A program made the translations under genes and the position numbers. Below, one piece after another: positions 40,019-53,400 of a DNA stretch of 64,000 nucleotides (position 1 is the stretch's first letter; the number at the start of each line of letters is the position of its first letter). Source of the stretch: Gonocerus acuteangulatus (Eukaryota > Arthropoda > Insecta > Hemiptera > Coreidae). The notes under the pieces are model-generated. The model saw nothing but the letters and a program-made list of their open reading frames with translations, was not told the DNA's origin and made no database searches. The stretch covers positions 18,982,610 to 19,046,609 of the forward strand of contig OX328123.1 in assembly GCA_946811695.1 (NCBI GenBank). The letters are read 5' to 3'.

Positions 40019-43000
40019 GATATAATTACCTTGAGTCCCAATGGTCAGTGCCCATGTCATATTTGTAAGTAGGTCGAAAAGTAATATTTCCTTCCTTAAA
40101 ATCAACGAAAACAGTTTGAGATCGATGCTGCTTAACAAGTTGGTCATACTCTAATATTTTTGGATAGTTTTCATTTTCTATCCAATCTTTTACAAGCCGA
40201 GGATCAAGGTCAGTAATCCTGTAGTTTAAGTCCCCAAGCCAATAAATTTGACTGAAATAATAAAAAAATGTTAGCATTAGAAAAATAATAAATATAGAAA
40301 ACAGAGTTATGCTGGTTGATGTATGTTTTTTATTAACTGAGACCTTCACTTTTTAACTCATTTTTCCCCAATATTCCTAACATTTGAGAATATTTTTCAC
40401 TCATAATTATTTTGATAGTTTCTGGCTGTTGTTTGGAATCTGTCTCATGTTACAGAATATAAAGTAAGGTCAACTGTTTACACATAATTCTGGAAGCAAA
40501 ATGCAGGTCTAAGTGTATAGAAGAAATAAAATGTTAACAAAAACACAGAAGAGAAATAAAATTAACTGCAATAGGCAAAATGTATTGCTTCAAACTTTTC
40601 ATTTATTAAATTAACATGAGCCCTGAAATAAACTGGCTGACATTGAATACATTAAAAAAATAAGCACACTTCATTTATTTTGATACATACAAACAAAAAA
40701 TGGTAAATATAAAAATTTGTTCCGAAAGCAATTATTCATTTTTCTGATAACAGTTAAACTTCATTAATTCTAACATTTTCAATTCTAAATTGTGAATAAT
40801 GCATAGTACACTGTTGGCTCCTTCTTTTTTTTTTCAATTAACACAGTGTAAAGAACCATCCGCAATTCTTTTTATTTGTGTAAATAGTAGTGAAATGTAT
40901 TGCATTTTTCTTATGAGGAAACTAGAAATACTTATATTCTACATAATTTTAGGTATCACCAGTTCATTTATCAAAAAGGAAAAAATGCCCTGTAAATATT
41001 AAAACAGGTTGATTGTTACAAATGTTACATAATTTATTGACATAAATGGTGTTGAGTCAGAAGTAAGAGGATTCATAAAGAAGAGAATTCATAAAAAAAA
41101 CAAATTTGTAGAACTCGAGGGCAGCCTTCATCAGAACTCAATGGTGAAGCACTTGAACCACTTGAAGTTCGAAACTGGAGCTTTGACTGAAAGATTTTAT
41201 CATCTATTGTCAATGTTTTAGGGTCTCTTAAGGGGCCCTCACACTGACAAAACGTTTGCACAAAAATTTGAAGATATTGGTTTTGTGCAAAAGTATTGCG
41301 AGTATGAGGAGAACTATTGTGCAAAAAAGGGGTATTCAATATTTTGTGTGGCGTTCAAATGTTTTCTGAAAGTTTAGAAAATGTTTGCAGACCTGTCAAT
41401 ATTTTGTAGCATGTTAACTCCTGCTTTTTATAGCAGTTGCTCAAACACCTCTTCATTCATCCTCAGGAAAATTTGATAAAGTGTAGGTTCCAAGCTCAGC
41501 TCACGAAGTAGGTTATATGAGCATAAGTCATTCACTTTTTCAAATAATTCCAGGCCCACAATTATTTCTTTTCATTATTTAAATACGCTACTTTCAACCT
41601 CCAGGTTTGCCTGGGCAAAGAAACGTATGCGGCTATGGCTGAGTAGAACACGATGTGTTTTGCTTCCATCACGAATGTTTACTCGACACTGAAAGTTTGT
41701 GCAATATTTTTGTGCAGTGTGAGGGGTCCGCGACCATTCAATATTTTGAACAAAAATAAGCTCAATATTTGTGCTCAAAATTTTGAGATCAATTTTTGCC
41801 TAGGTGAGGACCCCTTAAGACAACCCAGTCTTCAATGGGTACCTGTAATAGGCAAAATCAGAAGGCCAGAGCTCAGTACTGATCACACTATCTCCCTAGT
41901 ATGCAGTATGTTAAACAGAATCAGATACCTTTAAAGTATCTGGCCCTTGTAGTCCGTTATAGGACTGATTTTTATTCTTTTTTTTTTTATGGGTAGTCTC
42001 AAGGAAATGATTCCACCTAACCCCTCAAAACACACTGTCCTTAAGCCTCTGCGGTTTACATATCACACTAGCATTTCTGAAGTTACACCACTCAAAATAA
42101 AACTCAACTGAAAATGTGTCACTCTTACCTATGTAGGGGACTTAGCATTAAGACAGGAAGGGTGAAACAAGTGCCCTCTGGTGTACAAGCTCTGAATCTA
42201 GGTGCATACAGTTCCGATGGTTGATAAATAGATATTTACCATGTCTTTCATAGTCCTAACTATGACGGTGAGACTAAAACCGATTTTTGAGTTGTGGCAC
42301 TTTAGAAATACTAGTGCGATATGCTGATGCTAGGAGTGAGTTACATAGTACTTGGAGATACTAATAATAATAATAATTATTTTTCAAACCCTATTAGTCT
42401 ATTCACAGAACATTTACTAAAATAGAAAAAAAAAAAAAAAATCAGTACCGTAACAGGCCACAAGGGCCCTGAGGGGCAGATACTATAGAGGTATCTGATT
42501 CATGACCATACGGCACACTAGGGAGATAGTGTGGTCAGTACTATGCTCCGGCTGCCTGATTTTCCTCTAGGCTGTTTCGACTGCTAGACTCATTAGCACC
42601 CAAGGTACCCATTATTAAATTAATTAAAGGCTGGGTTGGCCTAGGGACGGTCAGGGCCACGAACGAAGACACTAGAAGAAAAAATCTTTAGTGCTTGCTC
42701 GGGATTTGAACTCAGGACCTCCAACTTATTAGTCCAGTACTCTACCACTGAGCTAACCTCGCCCCCTTTACTAAAATAGAAGCTGCCAATATTGAGGTGG
42801 AGATAGGAGTAAAAAATAAGTCTGAAATTGCTAAAGACTTCATATTCCTATAAAAATATTCCCAAATTATCTTAAAATTAGAAAAACATTTTGATTAAAA
42901 AAAAAATTGTTTGACTTAAAATCTTGGATAATTCAATATGTTTCAGTAGGCCCTTTAATTTCAAATTAAACAAAAACCATTGTACTATTTAAATAGATGA

Positions 43001-46000
43001 AAAGAGCTATCAATTTTTTAGACTTGCTCTAAACAAATACTTTGACCGTCCATGAAATTACTTGAGAACTCACTCATGATCCTTGATAGTTTTAGGCGGA
43101 TGAAGGGGAAAGGATGTTCGAGAAAATATATCCCTATAATCTTGATTTCTCCTTTCATATTCTTCGACATGAGCAGCTAGATGAGCATTCACAAAACATA
43201 TTGTAGTGCTATGAAAATCCATTCTAACTGATACTCCTCCTTTGTTTCCCTGGAATTCAAAAAATAAAAGAGTCACTGTAAATTATAAAAATAGTTTTTT
43301 GTTTTTTTTTTAAACTATGCTATTTTTAATCTTTTTTGTACCAGGAAAGGCACTAGGTGAAGGGTTTTCCTGTACAGGATACTCGCACCCAGCCTCGGAC
43401 CTCCTGTACAAGATAATTTTGCCAGTAACAAATAATTACTACTGCCAATAAGTTTCCCATCCTTATTTTTGATCCGTGACTTTGGACACAACAATGGCAG
43501 AGTTAAAAGCTTCTTTCTTTTATGTACAGCTGAATAGCTCAAATGGCCAAAAACGTCATTCAAATACCCTCTAGTGACAGGTGGGAATACTAGAAGTATG
43601 CTACAGAAATGCTAGATGGCTACAAAGTCGAGAAATGTGAAGAGAAAGATTGCGAGAAATACGAGGGACTCTCAACTATTGGACAAGTCAACATTGAGTA
43701 GGTGTCGTCATTCCTTCGACTTGTAAGTCAACGGCCCAGCTGCTCTCGACTGCTGGAGCAGTCAACGGTAGAGAAGGGGTTAAACTAAAGATTATTTTTA
43801 CTAGTAATGATGGGTCAAATTCAAAAATAGGTTAATTGTAGGAAAGTTTACTTGTATTAGTTTACAATATCTTATATTATTATATGATTATATTATTTAG
43901 AACTGAAAAGACTAAGAAGAAAACCAGACATTTAAAAAACATCATGTACATATAAAGAGCTCCATAAAATAACAATATCACGCATCTGTTTACTCAGAAG
44001 GAATAGTTGGAATAAGGATAATAAATGAGTGGAAGATTTCTCTCATTAAAGTCACTGCAAATGAAACACTACTTAACGGTGTGGATGAGTCCTATTTTAC
44101 CAAATTCTTGATATTTCTAAATAATAACATTTACTGCCTAAGGTCGTCACATTAAGATGTTTATTGAGAAGATATAGTTGACCGTTGAGATACAGAAGAT
44201 GCAAACAGGACAGTTCTCCCTCTCCTCCATAGCCCTGAAGAAGGCTTGCATATCAAGCCGAAACGTTCGCATAAATAAACTCATTTTAGCTATAAAATGT
44301 AGTGTTTATTCAATCACAAGACCGACCCCGATGATCAACACCTATTAAGATGTTCAGATGATTTTGTAATGTAAATGTGTTCTCAAGAAACTATTTCAAA
44401 CCTGGATTAAAGATTGTAAAGACCAGTTAAGTTATTCAGTAGTGACTTGGTAAACAGGAGGGAGTACATAAGAACCCCCTGCAAACCGGGCCCAGTAGTT
44501 GCTCTGCAGATCTGTGCAATCACATCTATCTCAAATTGATTAGTGAACGTGACTATTTGATGAAGAAGAAGTATAATAAGTTATACAATGATAAGCTGTC
44601 CAAAATATTTACCATTTTCCCCATAATTCCAGTCCCAACAGCATCTGATGCAACTCCTCTCACATGAGGAATATGTTTTTCTTGAACGAAAACGATGAGC
44701 ATCATTCCCACTAATCTAACAAGTCTTATACATTTATATTTAGCACCATTATGGAGTCCTCTCTCTACAGCTTTGCTAAAATCAATAATCACAATAAGAT
44801 AAAATGAATATTTTTTTTAAAGAGAGCCAATAGACAAAATGAAAACATTTAAAAGAAATAATACTGGATTAAAACAAAAAAACAATTTAAGGACCATATA
44901 ATGAATTTGAGACACAGTAAAAACTTACGTTGAGAATTTGATTATATGTTTCTTATTTGCAAAGATAAAGAAAACAAATTTCATAATTTTAGTGAAAACA
45001 TGGTTTTAAAAAAAAACTTAAAAAATAAGAATAAATAAACACTTCCTTCTATTTGATTTTCCATGTGATGTTATCGATTTAAGTTATTTTTATTATTTTG
45101 AGGTCCATCAACTGTCAGGGTCATTAGCATCGTTCAAGATTGGCCTCAAGTTTTTAAGATAACAATAAGTAATCATTTATTTAAATTATATAATAGATAA
45201 TCATACAATTGAAAAATTCATTAAATTTAAATAGATTTCCACTATTTTAATACAATAATAATACAATATTTCATTTCTGGTAGTTTTATATGGAAATTAT
45301 TTGAATATGTCCTACAATATAATATAATTTCCACAGAATGACGTTATTAAAACGTCATAGAACCGCACCGAGGCCTATAAGACCTATTGTGCCAATATAT
45401 AAGTCCACAAAGGATAATGGCTAAAAAATCCTGAGGCTAATCCAAAAGAGAATAAGGACCAAAAAAAAATGAAATGTTAATTTCAACTTCCTCCTCTTTA
45501 TTCCTCTGTTACAATATGAATTATTGGCAGACACAAATGAGACAGCATTTTAAACATGAAAAAGAGCTTTCCAACAGCACCCCTACCAGAATGAAAAACT
45601 GATGGCTGACCATATACGGCTACAGCTTTCTTATCATTCCAAGGACAATATTTCATTTTTTTTTTTTTTTTTTTTTTTTTTTCCTTTTTGCATAGAATTT
45701 ATTCTCATTGAAATGATAATAAGCGTCCGGCTTATGAATAAGCCATCAATTGCTTACATGAAATACAATTTTTTTATTGATTTTGATTTTCCCACAATGT
45801 ATTTCTTATATTTCTTGTTTTCTTCGATTTTCTTATGCTTCTTCATTTATGTTTTCTTTAGCCGTATAAGTGGTTATTTACTATCCTTATTGAATCCTTC
45901 AGGATGGAACGTCCGAGCGATTCGTAGTCGCATTTTAAATTCCATCTTTTAAGGACATTTTGGAGATATGAAGGCATGGAACCTCTGGCACCAAAAAGAA

Positions 46001-49000
46001 GGCCGATTACCTCCCAATTTTTTATATTATAACTTCTACGGAAATAGGGAATACACTTTTCATAAATGGATTTTTTCTCTTCGTCAACTGATAAGGGCTG
46101 ATTCTCGTCCATCTCAAACCTTACAGTTGGATCTAAAATAATTCCTGTGGATGCCTGACGATCTATGACTACAATGTCTGCTCTTCTTGTGGAACCATCT
46201 TCAGCTATGCAGCTCACTTCTTCATACACCTCAAATCCAGTTTTCTTCCTGAATAAATCAGCAACATAGGTTCGCACCTTATGGTGTCGATTTATTCTTA
46301 GTCTGTCTTCTGATTTCTGACAGACGCCCAGGATGTGGGGGAGAGTTTCAGGCTCGTTGCAGGCTCTGCAACGGAATCCTGAGCTTCTGCCAGGAATCAT
46401 TCGAACTGGAATTGAGATGCAATTCAGCTTGATGGCTGTGCTCCATTCGCTGCAAGACATTCCTATTTTCGTTGACATCCAGGAATTACTTTTTTCATAT
46501 TGAGAGAAGAGAATCACACCCTTACCCTTTGACGGAAGCTGACACCATTTATGAAACATGAGTCTTCCCTTAATTTCTTTCGAAATTTTCTTGACCTCAT
46601 CTTCTTCTCTGCCAACTTTTTTAAGACATTCTTCCTTTTCCTCTTTCAGTCTTCTTGTTCTCAATACATATTCATTGCCATCTTCTAGAAGTTTGCAATA
46701 TTTATGTGCTGGAGGTATGCCTCCCATCTTCTAGAGGTATGCCTCCCATCTTCTGGAGGTATGCCTCCCATCTTCTAGAAATTTGCAATATTTATGTGCT
46801 GGAGGTATGCCTCCCATTTCGCTCTGACAAGGCCTAGACCGCGAACATTTCTGGGTGCATATAACATTGCATCTGGGCAGTCTATGGGTAGAGCAAGTAT
46901 CTCCTTTACCGCACTTCTTAGAATTTTGTCTACATTTTCAAGAAAGGAAAGGGTCATGTCCTTTACAGGAGCACACTGTAATGGGTAGATCAGGCTTGGC
47001 CAGATATATTGGTTCATTATGTTAATTTTTTGATCAGCCTTAAGGAGTGGAGATGAGACCAAACTTTCAATTTGAGTATTTAGGTATATTAATGTGTTCT
47101 TTTCATCAAATTTTATTTCTTCTTTAAAATTATTCCCTAAATATTTGATGTTTTCCTCTCCTGAAATTCCTCTGATTACTATGCCATCAATGCATTGAAT
47201 TGGCCTTTCATTTAGTTCGCCCTTTTCAATTATGATTGCTTTGCATTTGTCGGTGTTTAATGAAAGACCAATCCTACATAAGAAGGAAAGAACAAGGTTT
47301 AACAAAGACTTGCCTGTTCAATTCCGTTTGATATTAATAATAGGTCATCGGCAAAGGCAAGAGATGTTAATGGATCCATACCTTCAACTAGTCTATATCT
47401 GTATTCCTCTTGGATTTCTTGTTCCTGTAATTCTCGGAGGAGGCCATTGATTCCCACATTGAATTCAAGGGGCGACAAAGGGCAGCCTTGAGGGACACCT
47501 CTACTGAAAAATATTGGCTTTGTTTTTTTGTTGCCGTCTACAAAAACTTGTGTTTTGTTATTTATCAACAAACTATGAACTAGATTTTTCAGCTTTTGAG
47601 GGATAGGAAATTCATTTAATGACTTCATGATGTGAGAATGACCTATATTGTCGAAGGCCTTCGCAATGTCGAGGAACAGAACGCAGCAATCCTTCTTCTT
47701 CATTTTTGCATCCTGCAGACAGCTATTTAATATTGAGGAGTTGATGAAATAGCCTGGACCTGGGACAAATCCTCTTTGATTCTGTGAGATCATAGTTTTT
47801 AGCTTGTTGTTCACAGCCCTTTCCAGAATGCGACGAATCACTGAAAAAATGGTTACTGGCCGCCAGTTGCTCAAGCAGTTCTCATCACCACCTTTAAATA
47901 TTAATATTGTTTTACCTGAGGAGAAGGCTTCTGGGACGTAGGACTATGTCAACATGTAGGTTCTGATTAAGCTTATAACCTTGTAATATTTGGTCTCTTT
48001 AATAACATTCAGAAGAATACCATCAGGTCCGGGAGCTGTGTCTATTCGAATACTCTTCACGGCGCGAATCACGTCTTCCGTTGAGATTTCAGCATTAAAG
48101 TCCGCGTCAATGAAGTCAGTATTAATAGAGTAGAAATCTAACTCACTCTCATTTTCAATTGAAAAAATGCTTCTGAAATGTTCTTCTATTGATTCTAAGC
48201 TGACTTTGCAGTTGTCACCTTTATTACCGCTCATTATTTGCTTTACGACTTTCTTTCGCTGAAAGTAATAATGGTATTGAACTAGCTCATAGTTGTAGAG
48301 TTGCTTTCTTCTGCTTGATTCGGCAATTCTCTTTGTGATTGGATTAACACCATTTTTATAGTTATGCTGTGCTTGGCTGTTTTTATTCTTTTTTCTTTGT
48401 TTGTAATATCTAGTAGCAGGATGTATAGGACCTTTGCATAAAGAAGACATATTTTCTTTTAACATTTTAAGAAAACATTTAACATTCTCGTTAAACTTGC
48501 TGTTGTCTCTGTGTTTAATTTCCTCCAAAAACCTCCTCCCAATCACAAAGAGATTCCGAACTATTTTGAATGCTTGGCGTTTCCTTGCTTGCTTGTACCG
48601 TTACATAAACCGGACCAATATTCTGCCTGTAGAGCGAAGGATGAGCTCGGCTAATATGGATCTTCAGGCCTTTGTAATCTTTACCGCATTCTGTACATTT
48701 TTTATAACCTCGTGAATCGGTGTTATTATCACTACTTGACGACGTTTCCATAGCTTTTAATTATTTAATAGATTAACGTACCATATATTATTAGCTAGCT
48801 GTAGTGAAATAATTCCATCATTCTGAAGTATATTGAATAGGTAGTTACAATTCCTATGTTTCCGTATTTGTTGCTATTTCTTCCTTTGGCTCGGTATTTG
48901 TGGGCTGTTTCGTTACTTGCTGCTATTTCTCCTAAATATTGATTCAATTGGATCAATAGATAGTATTCTTACCATTATTGCATATAAATCTGTTCTAGTG

Positions 49001-50370
49001 GCCGCTTTTCTAGAGAAATTTCATTAAAATTTAAGGAGAGTATTTTTCGGCGTTTTACTTTTTTCAAGCCCAGCTGTTTTTCCCGTTGCTATGAGTGTCA
49101 AATGTTAAGTCTTTGAAAACATCAAAGACACTACTTGGGTGGTCCATGCAATGTTCAAAGATCCACTGATAACATTGAATGCACAAAATATTCTTTCATT
49201 GAGAGGAGATCGTTGACCGTAGATTATGCAAGGTAGGGATTGTCGGGGTTCGGTCACTGCTACTTAATAAATCTACATCATCATAAAAATGGTTTTATTG
49301 TGCCGACGTTTCGGCTTGAACTTCAAGCCTTCATCAGGGCTGTAAAAAACAAGTAGGACGGATGTATATTTCAGTATTACATCCGTCCTACTTGTTTTTT
49401 ACAGACCTGATGAAGGCTTGAAGTTCAAGCCGAAACGTCGGCACAATAAAACCATTTTTATGATGATGTAGATTTATTAAGTAGCAGTGACCGAACCCCG
49501 ACAGTCCCTACCTTTTAAAATATTCTTTCTGTATTTTGATCTTGAGTGATACGAGGAGTGGCATAGAGGGGTTGCTTTTTGGATCAACTATTTGGGATCG
49601 GGGCTTTACAGGAGGGCTTAAGCGCAAATGTTGCAATATCTTTGGAACTGTGGTTTTCTATAAAACTTTGTAATAACAAGAGTTGCTAAGTTTTAACGCT
49701 TTCAGGACCGATGGCTTAAAAAAAAAAAAATGTCCATCATGGCCCAAGTTTTCCTTTTGTATAGTCATTTCGGCAAACATATAAAACAAATAAATAAGTG
49801 AAGAAACTTTTGAAATTATGTACGTTAAGTGGATTAATTACAATTTAGTTAAGTGTCAAATACATCACGACAACGGGCCTGCTGAAGGAATTGTTCTGGG
49901 GGATTCAGTATCATATGATACCGAACACACAAACCTAACCAGGAATAACGTAATGAGGTCCCAAACCAAATATAAAGGGTATAGGACAAGCCCCCTAAAA
50001 GAAAAATATTCTACTTTTGGGCTCTTCTTTCTTCCAAGTTTCTCTCAGGAAATTAGAGTTATTGATCCTGTTAAATGCACAAAGGACAGCAGCAATTTTG
50101 TTTAACCCTTTCGGAGCAATGGTCCTGAATTTTAGCAGAGGGATGACCAGCCCTGGACCCACCTTTCCCCAAAGACCAATCAAACCCAGCATGATCTCCG
50201 CTATCTGTTACGTTTGCCTCTTAATTCGGCAAATGCTCCTACCTTTTTTTTTTTTTTAGGCTGAAATAGAGGGAGATATTTGTTTTTCATACAAGTGTCA
50301 ATTTTTTTAGAAATTCCTAATTTATTATTTGAATAATTGTAAGATAATTAAATTTTTTGGGGGGTTTGTA

Positions 50371-50439
<69 letters not shown>

Positions 50440-53400
50440 CAGAAATATTAATGGTCTAATTCCTAAAATGCGTTGGGCGCTTTTATATACAGGCGCGACA
50501 GTCTGGTTGTTAAAATAGGTATTTATGAATTAATAAATGTTATAAAGGTTGTATTCAGATGAGATGGGTAAAATTCAAATGTCTGCAGAACCTTCTAAAT
50601 TTTATATTGAAATTTTATATTAAGCATATAATCTGCAAGTTTACATATTTTATGATATATGATAATACCGATATTACATAAAATATGTTAACTTACACAT
50701 TATATGTCTGAGGAAGGACAATAAAGTTCGAAACGTAGCAGTGAAAATCAAATATTAAAAATTTGGATGGTTCTACCACCATCTTTTCAATTCTACCTAC
50801 CTTATGAGATATTTTTTTATTTTTGGTTCAATTTAATTGTCAATCTATCTATGCTCTCCTTATAATGTGATTAAGTTTAAAAATCATGGGTGGTGTAACT
50901 TTTTTAAAGCTTTTAAAGAAATTCAAACATTTTTTTATAGCTTTAATGTTTAGCAAGTATATTCACATGAAATTTTCTAACCTTCATACAAAGACAGGTG
51001 AACTTACTACCACTCTTCTTCTTTTGGAGTATCATTGAACAAAAAGGCTTCTTTCGACAGATCGAGTTCTTGAAATCCTATTGCATAAATATCAGGTGGG
51101 TCAATATCACAGGCAAGCCAATCTGCTAGTTCCACTGTAGGAGATTGTCCATTTACATTCCACGTTCCAATAAACACCCTGAAACACATTATTCCTTGAA
51201 TGCCAAACATATTAATTTCTTAATAAGCTTTGTGTCATTATACCTGATGAAGTACGAGGGGCTTGAAATTATAAATGTGATTAGATACTATAATTGATGA
51301 AGCAACTGGCATGGGATTATGGGAGGCCAGAAGTCTTGATGGGTAGTCAGCATGCGTGTGTGAAATTGCACAGAGACACCAAGTCACTGCTCTAGCAGAG
51401 TGGTGGTCTGTTCTTCTCATCTGTTCCTTTGTCAAAATTACAATTTTGTTTTAACACACCAAGGCGTATGTTTCAAGTGTTGTGAACAGATCCAAGTCAT
51501 GTGAATCTGTCTGACACAAACAAAGACAGAAGGTATCTTAGAGGTAGTTGTATCACCATGACACAAGACCAAATCGGTCCAGTCAAAGGGCAAGTTAACT
51601 CCTGAACAAAATTAAACAATAAAATAATAATTGGGGCAGTTGTTCATATAGTGAGATGCTTGGAGTAATGATTGTTCATCAAAGAGTGTTTATGGCCAGT
51701 GCAAAACTTCAACTATGTGTGAAAGAATACATGTAGAATAGGTTTTCTAGTTCCTACCTGTCCTTTGTACGTTTACTTAATTTCTTACTACATAATATTT
51801 CTTGTTTATAATAAAACATTTGCTTCATTAAAGATCATTATCATTATAAATAATTTATTTCTTTAGCTTGCTCAATTTCATTAACCTTTAGGTCATTAGC
51901 AATGACACGTGAATACAGCGTGTATCAAAAGTAGATGACAATACTCAAGGGGGGAAACAAAGCAAAAAAGAAAAAGAACTACTTTGAAAATTATAAAAGT
52001 GCAGAACACGATGACATCTTGTAATCATCGCTGATGTAGCCCTTCGAATCTCGATATGGTTAGCTCTTATTTCCACAAATGAAGGCCAGTTCTGCAAGGA
52101 GGCCAGTTGTAACCACTCTAATCATATTCAAAGTTCGGTTAGTTGTGTCAAAAAAGACACTTGTGAACCATGAAAGTACATTGGCCTTAAAGAAAATTTG
52201 ATGTTGCTTTCAAAAACGTAATGTAACGTTGAAAAATAATGTGTACAGGCAGAGAAAATTGGGATATTTCTACAAAACAAACATTTTTTTCTAAATAACC
52301 TTTAGAACAGCATATCGCTTGAACAAAAACAGACAGAAACGTGAGGTTGGCAACATTTTACTACATTTTTTCCTTCAACCCAATGAGTATTGTGATCTAC
52401 TTGCAATACACCCTGTATTAATTTTAATTTTAAGTCCATTTATTATTAACTAAGAATTTTAGGACGGGTTATCTATAGGTTACCATCCTTTTCTAGCCAG
52501 GATAGGGGTGATGCCTTTTCTTTTTTCTAAAGAAAAAAGAAAAGACCCCTAGTGGGAATCGAACCCACGACCACCCTGTATTATAAAAACATGAAATTAA
52601 TGCATATCTTGTTTGTTACCTGAATGATTGTTTGTAAGTATATTCTTCTTCCTTTCTTGACATCAGATACCTAATAACACTTTCCCTTGCAGCTATAGGA
52701 GTAGAACCTTTGGCAATGCTCTCTCTCGGCAGAGAAACATCTGGGCTGTCTATAAACTGAAATACAAAATATAAAATAGTAAAAAATATATTGCACATCT
52801 AAAATATTGGAAAATCTACCTCATTTTTGTTTTGAGTAATATATATAAAAATACAAATATGTATAAACATATTTATACAATTCTCATTTTCAAGTGAACA
52901 ATAAATCCTGTATTCAGATCTGTAGTTAAAAGTACCTAATTCCTTTTATAATGAAAATTAAATTAAATTTGAAAAAAAAGAGAAACCAACAAAAAAAAAT
53001 TAAAAGTAAAGTAGAGTCCTAGTAATCTGAACTAATTGGGACCAAAGCCTGTTTGGAAAGCACATAAAGCCATATATTGACTTAAAAGAGACAAATTAAG
53101 CCATTCGAGACTGATAGCCACTTTTGTGACAACGGGCCGGCATGCCTCATAGCCTGATAGCCACTTTCGTGACAACGGGCCGGCATGCCTCATACTCTAA
53201 TAGCCACTTTTGTGACAACGGGCCGACATGCCTCATAGCCTGATAGCCACTTTTGTTACACGGCCATTTCTTTGCCAACGTTGTGACAGATTTATTTTTT
53301 ATATAATTTTTATGCGCTAGAGTTCATAAAAATGAATTTTGAGCCTATTGAATGCGGGTGGGTTTCCATCTGCTACCCGGTCCCTTTGCATGTTCGAGTC

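Larger units (their letters stand above)
27464..40029 (-). other. OCRL-like intron 9 (12.6 kb)
   Basis: The largest intron. It holds two short TTAA elements, an inverted-repeat element, a Helitron-like end, the Ty3/gypsy element and a hAT-type MITE. I see nothing recognisable in 27600-29190. Confidence 0.85.
45657..48780 (-). mobile_element. R2-like non-LTR retrotransposon (decayed)
   Basis: The minus-strand element ends in a poly(A) (T run 45657-45682). Read from 48751 it encodes a CCHH zinc finger, a reverse transcriptase, and a CCHC plus restriction-like endonuclease at the C-terminus. This order is that of the R2 group. It has at least three frameshifts and one in-frame stop. Its host is an intron, not 28S rDNA. 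Confidence 0.85.
49230..49513. repeat. Palindrome with the two best hammerhead-like cores
   Basis: Arms of about 137 bp (49230-49366 and 49377-49513) are near-perfect reverse complements with a 10-nt spacer. Each arm runs TAGGGATTGTCGGGGTTCGG-type outer end, then core, then inner end. It looks like two terminal repeats of a retroelement joined in inverted orientation. It lies in intron 6. Confidence 0.88.
44776..51007 (-). other. OCRL-like intron 6 (6.2 kb)
   Basis: It holds the R2-like element, the 49.2-49.5 kb palindrome, TTAA element fragments, an (AT)n array and one lone hammerhead-like motif. I see nothing recognisable in 44.8-45.6 kb. Confidence 0.85.

Noticed and set aside
42700..42766. 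tRNA gene on the minus strand
   Set aside because: It is the head of SINE family B, with a target duplication around the whole 339-bp unit.
51238..51435. Small gene on the minus strand in OCRL-like intron 5
   Set aside because: No similarity, no splice context and no start context that I can support.
53105..53265. CRISPR array
   Set aside because: This is eukaryotic DNA, and the units are contiguous tandem repeats without unique spacers.
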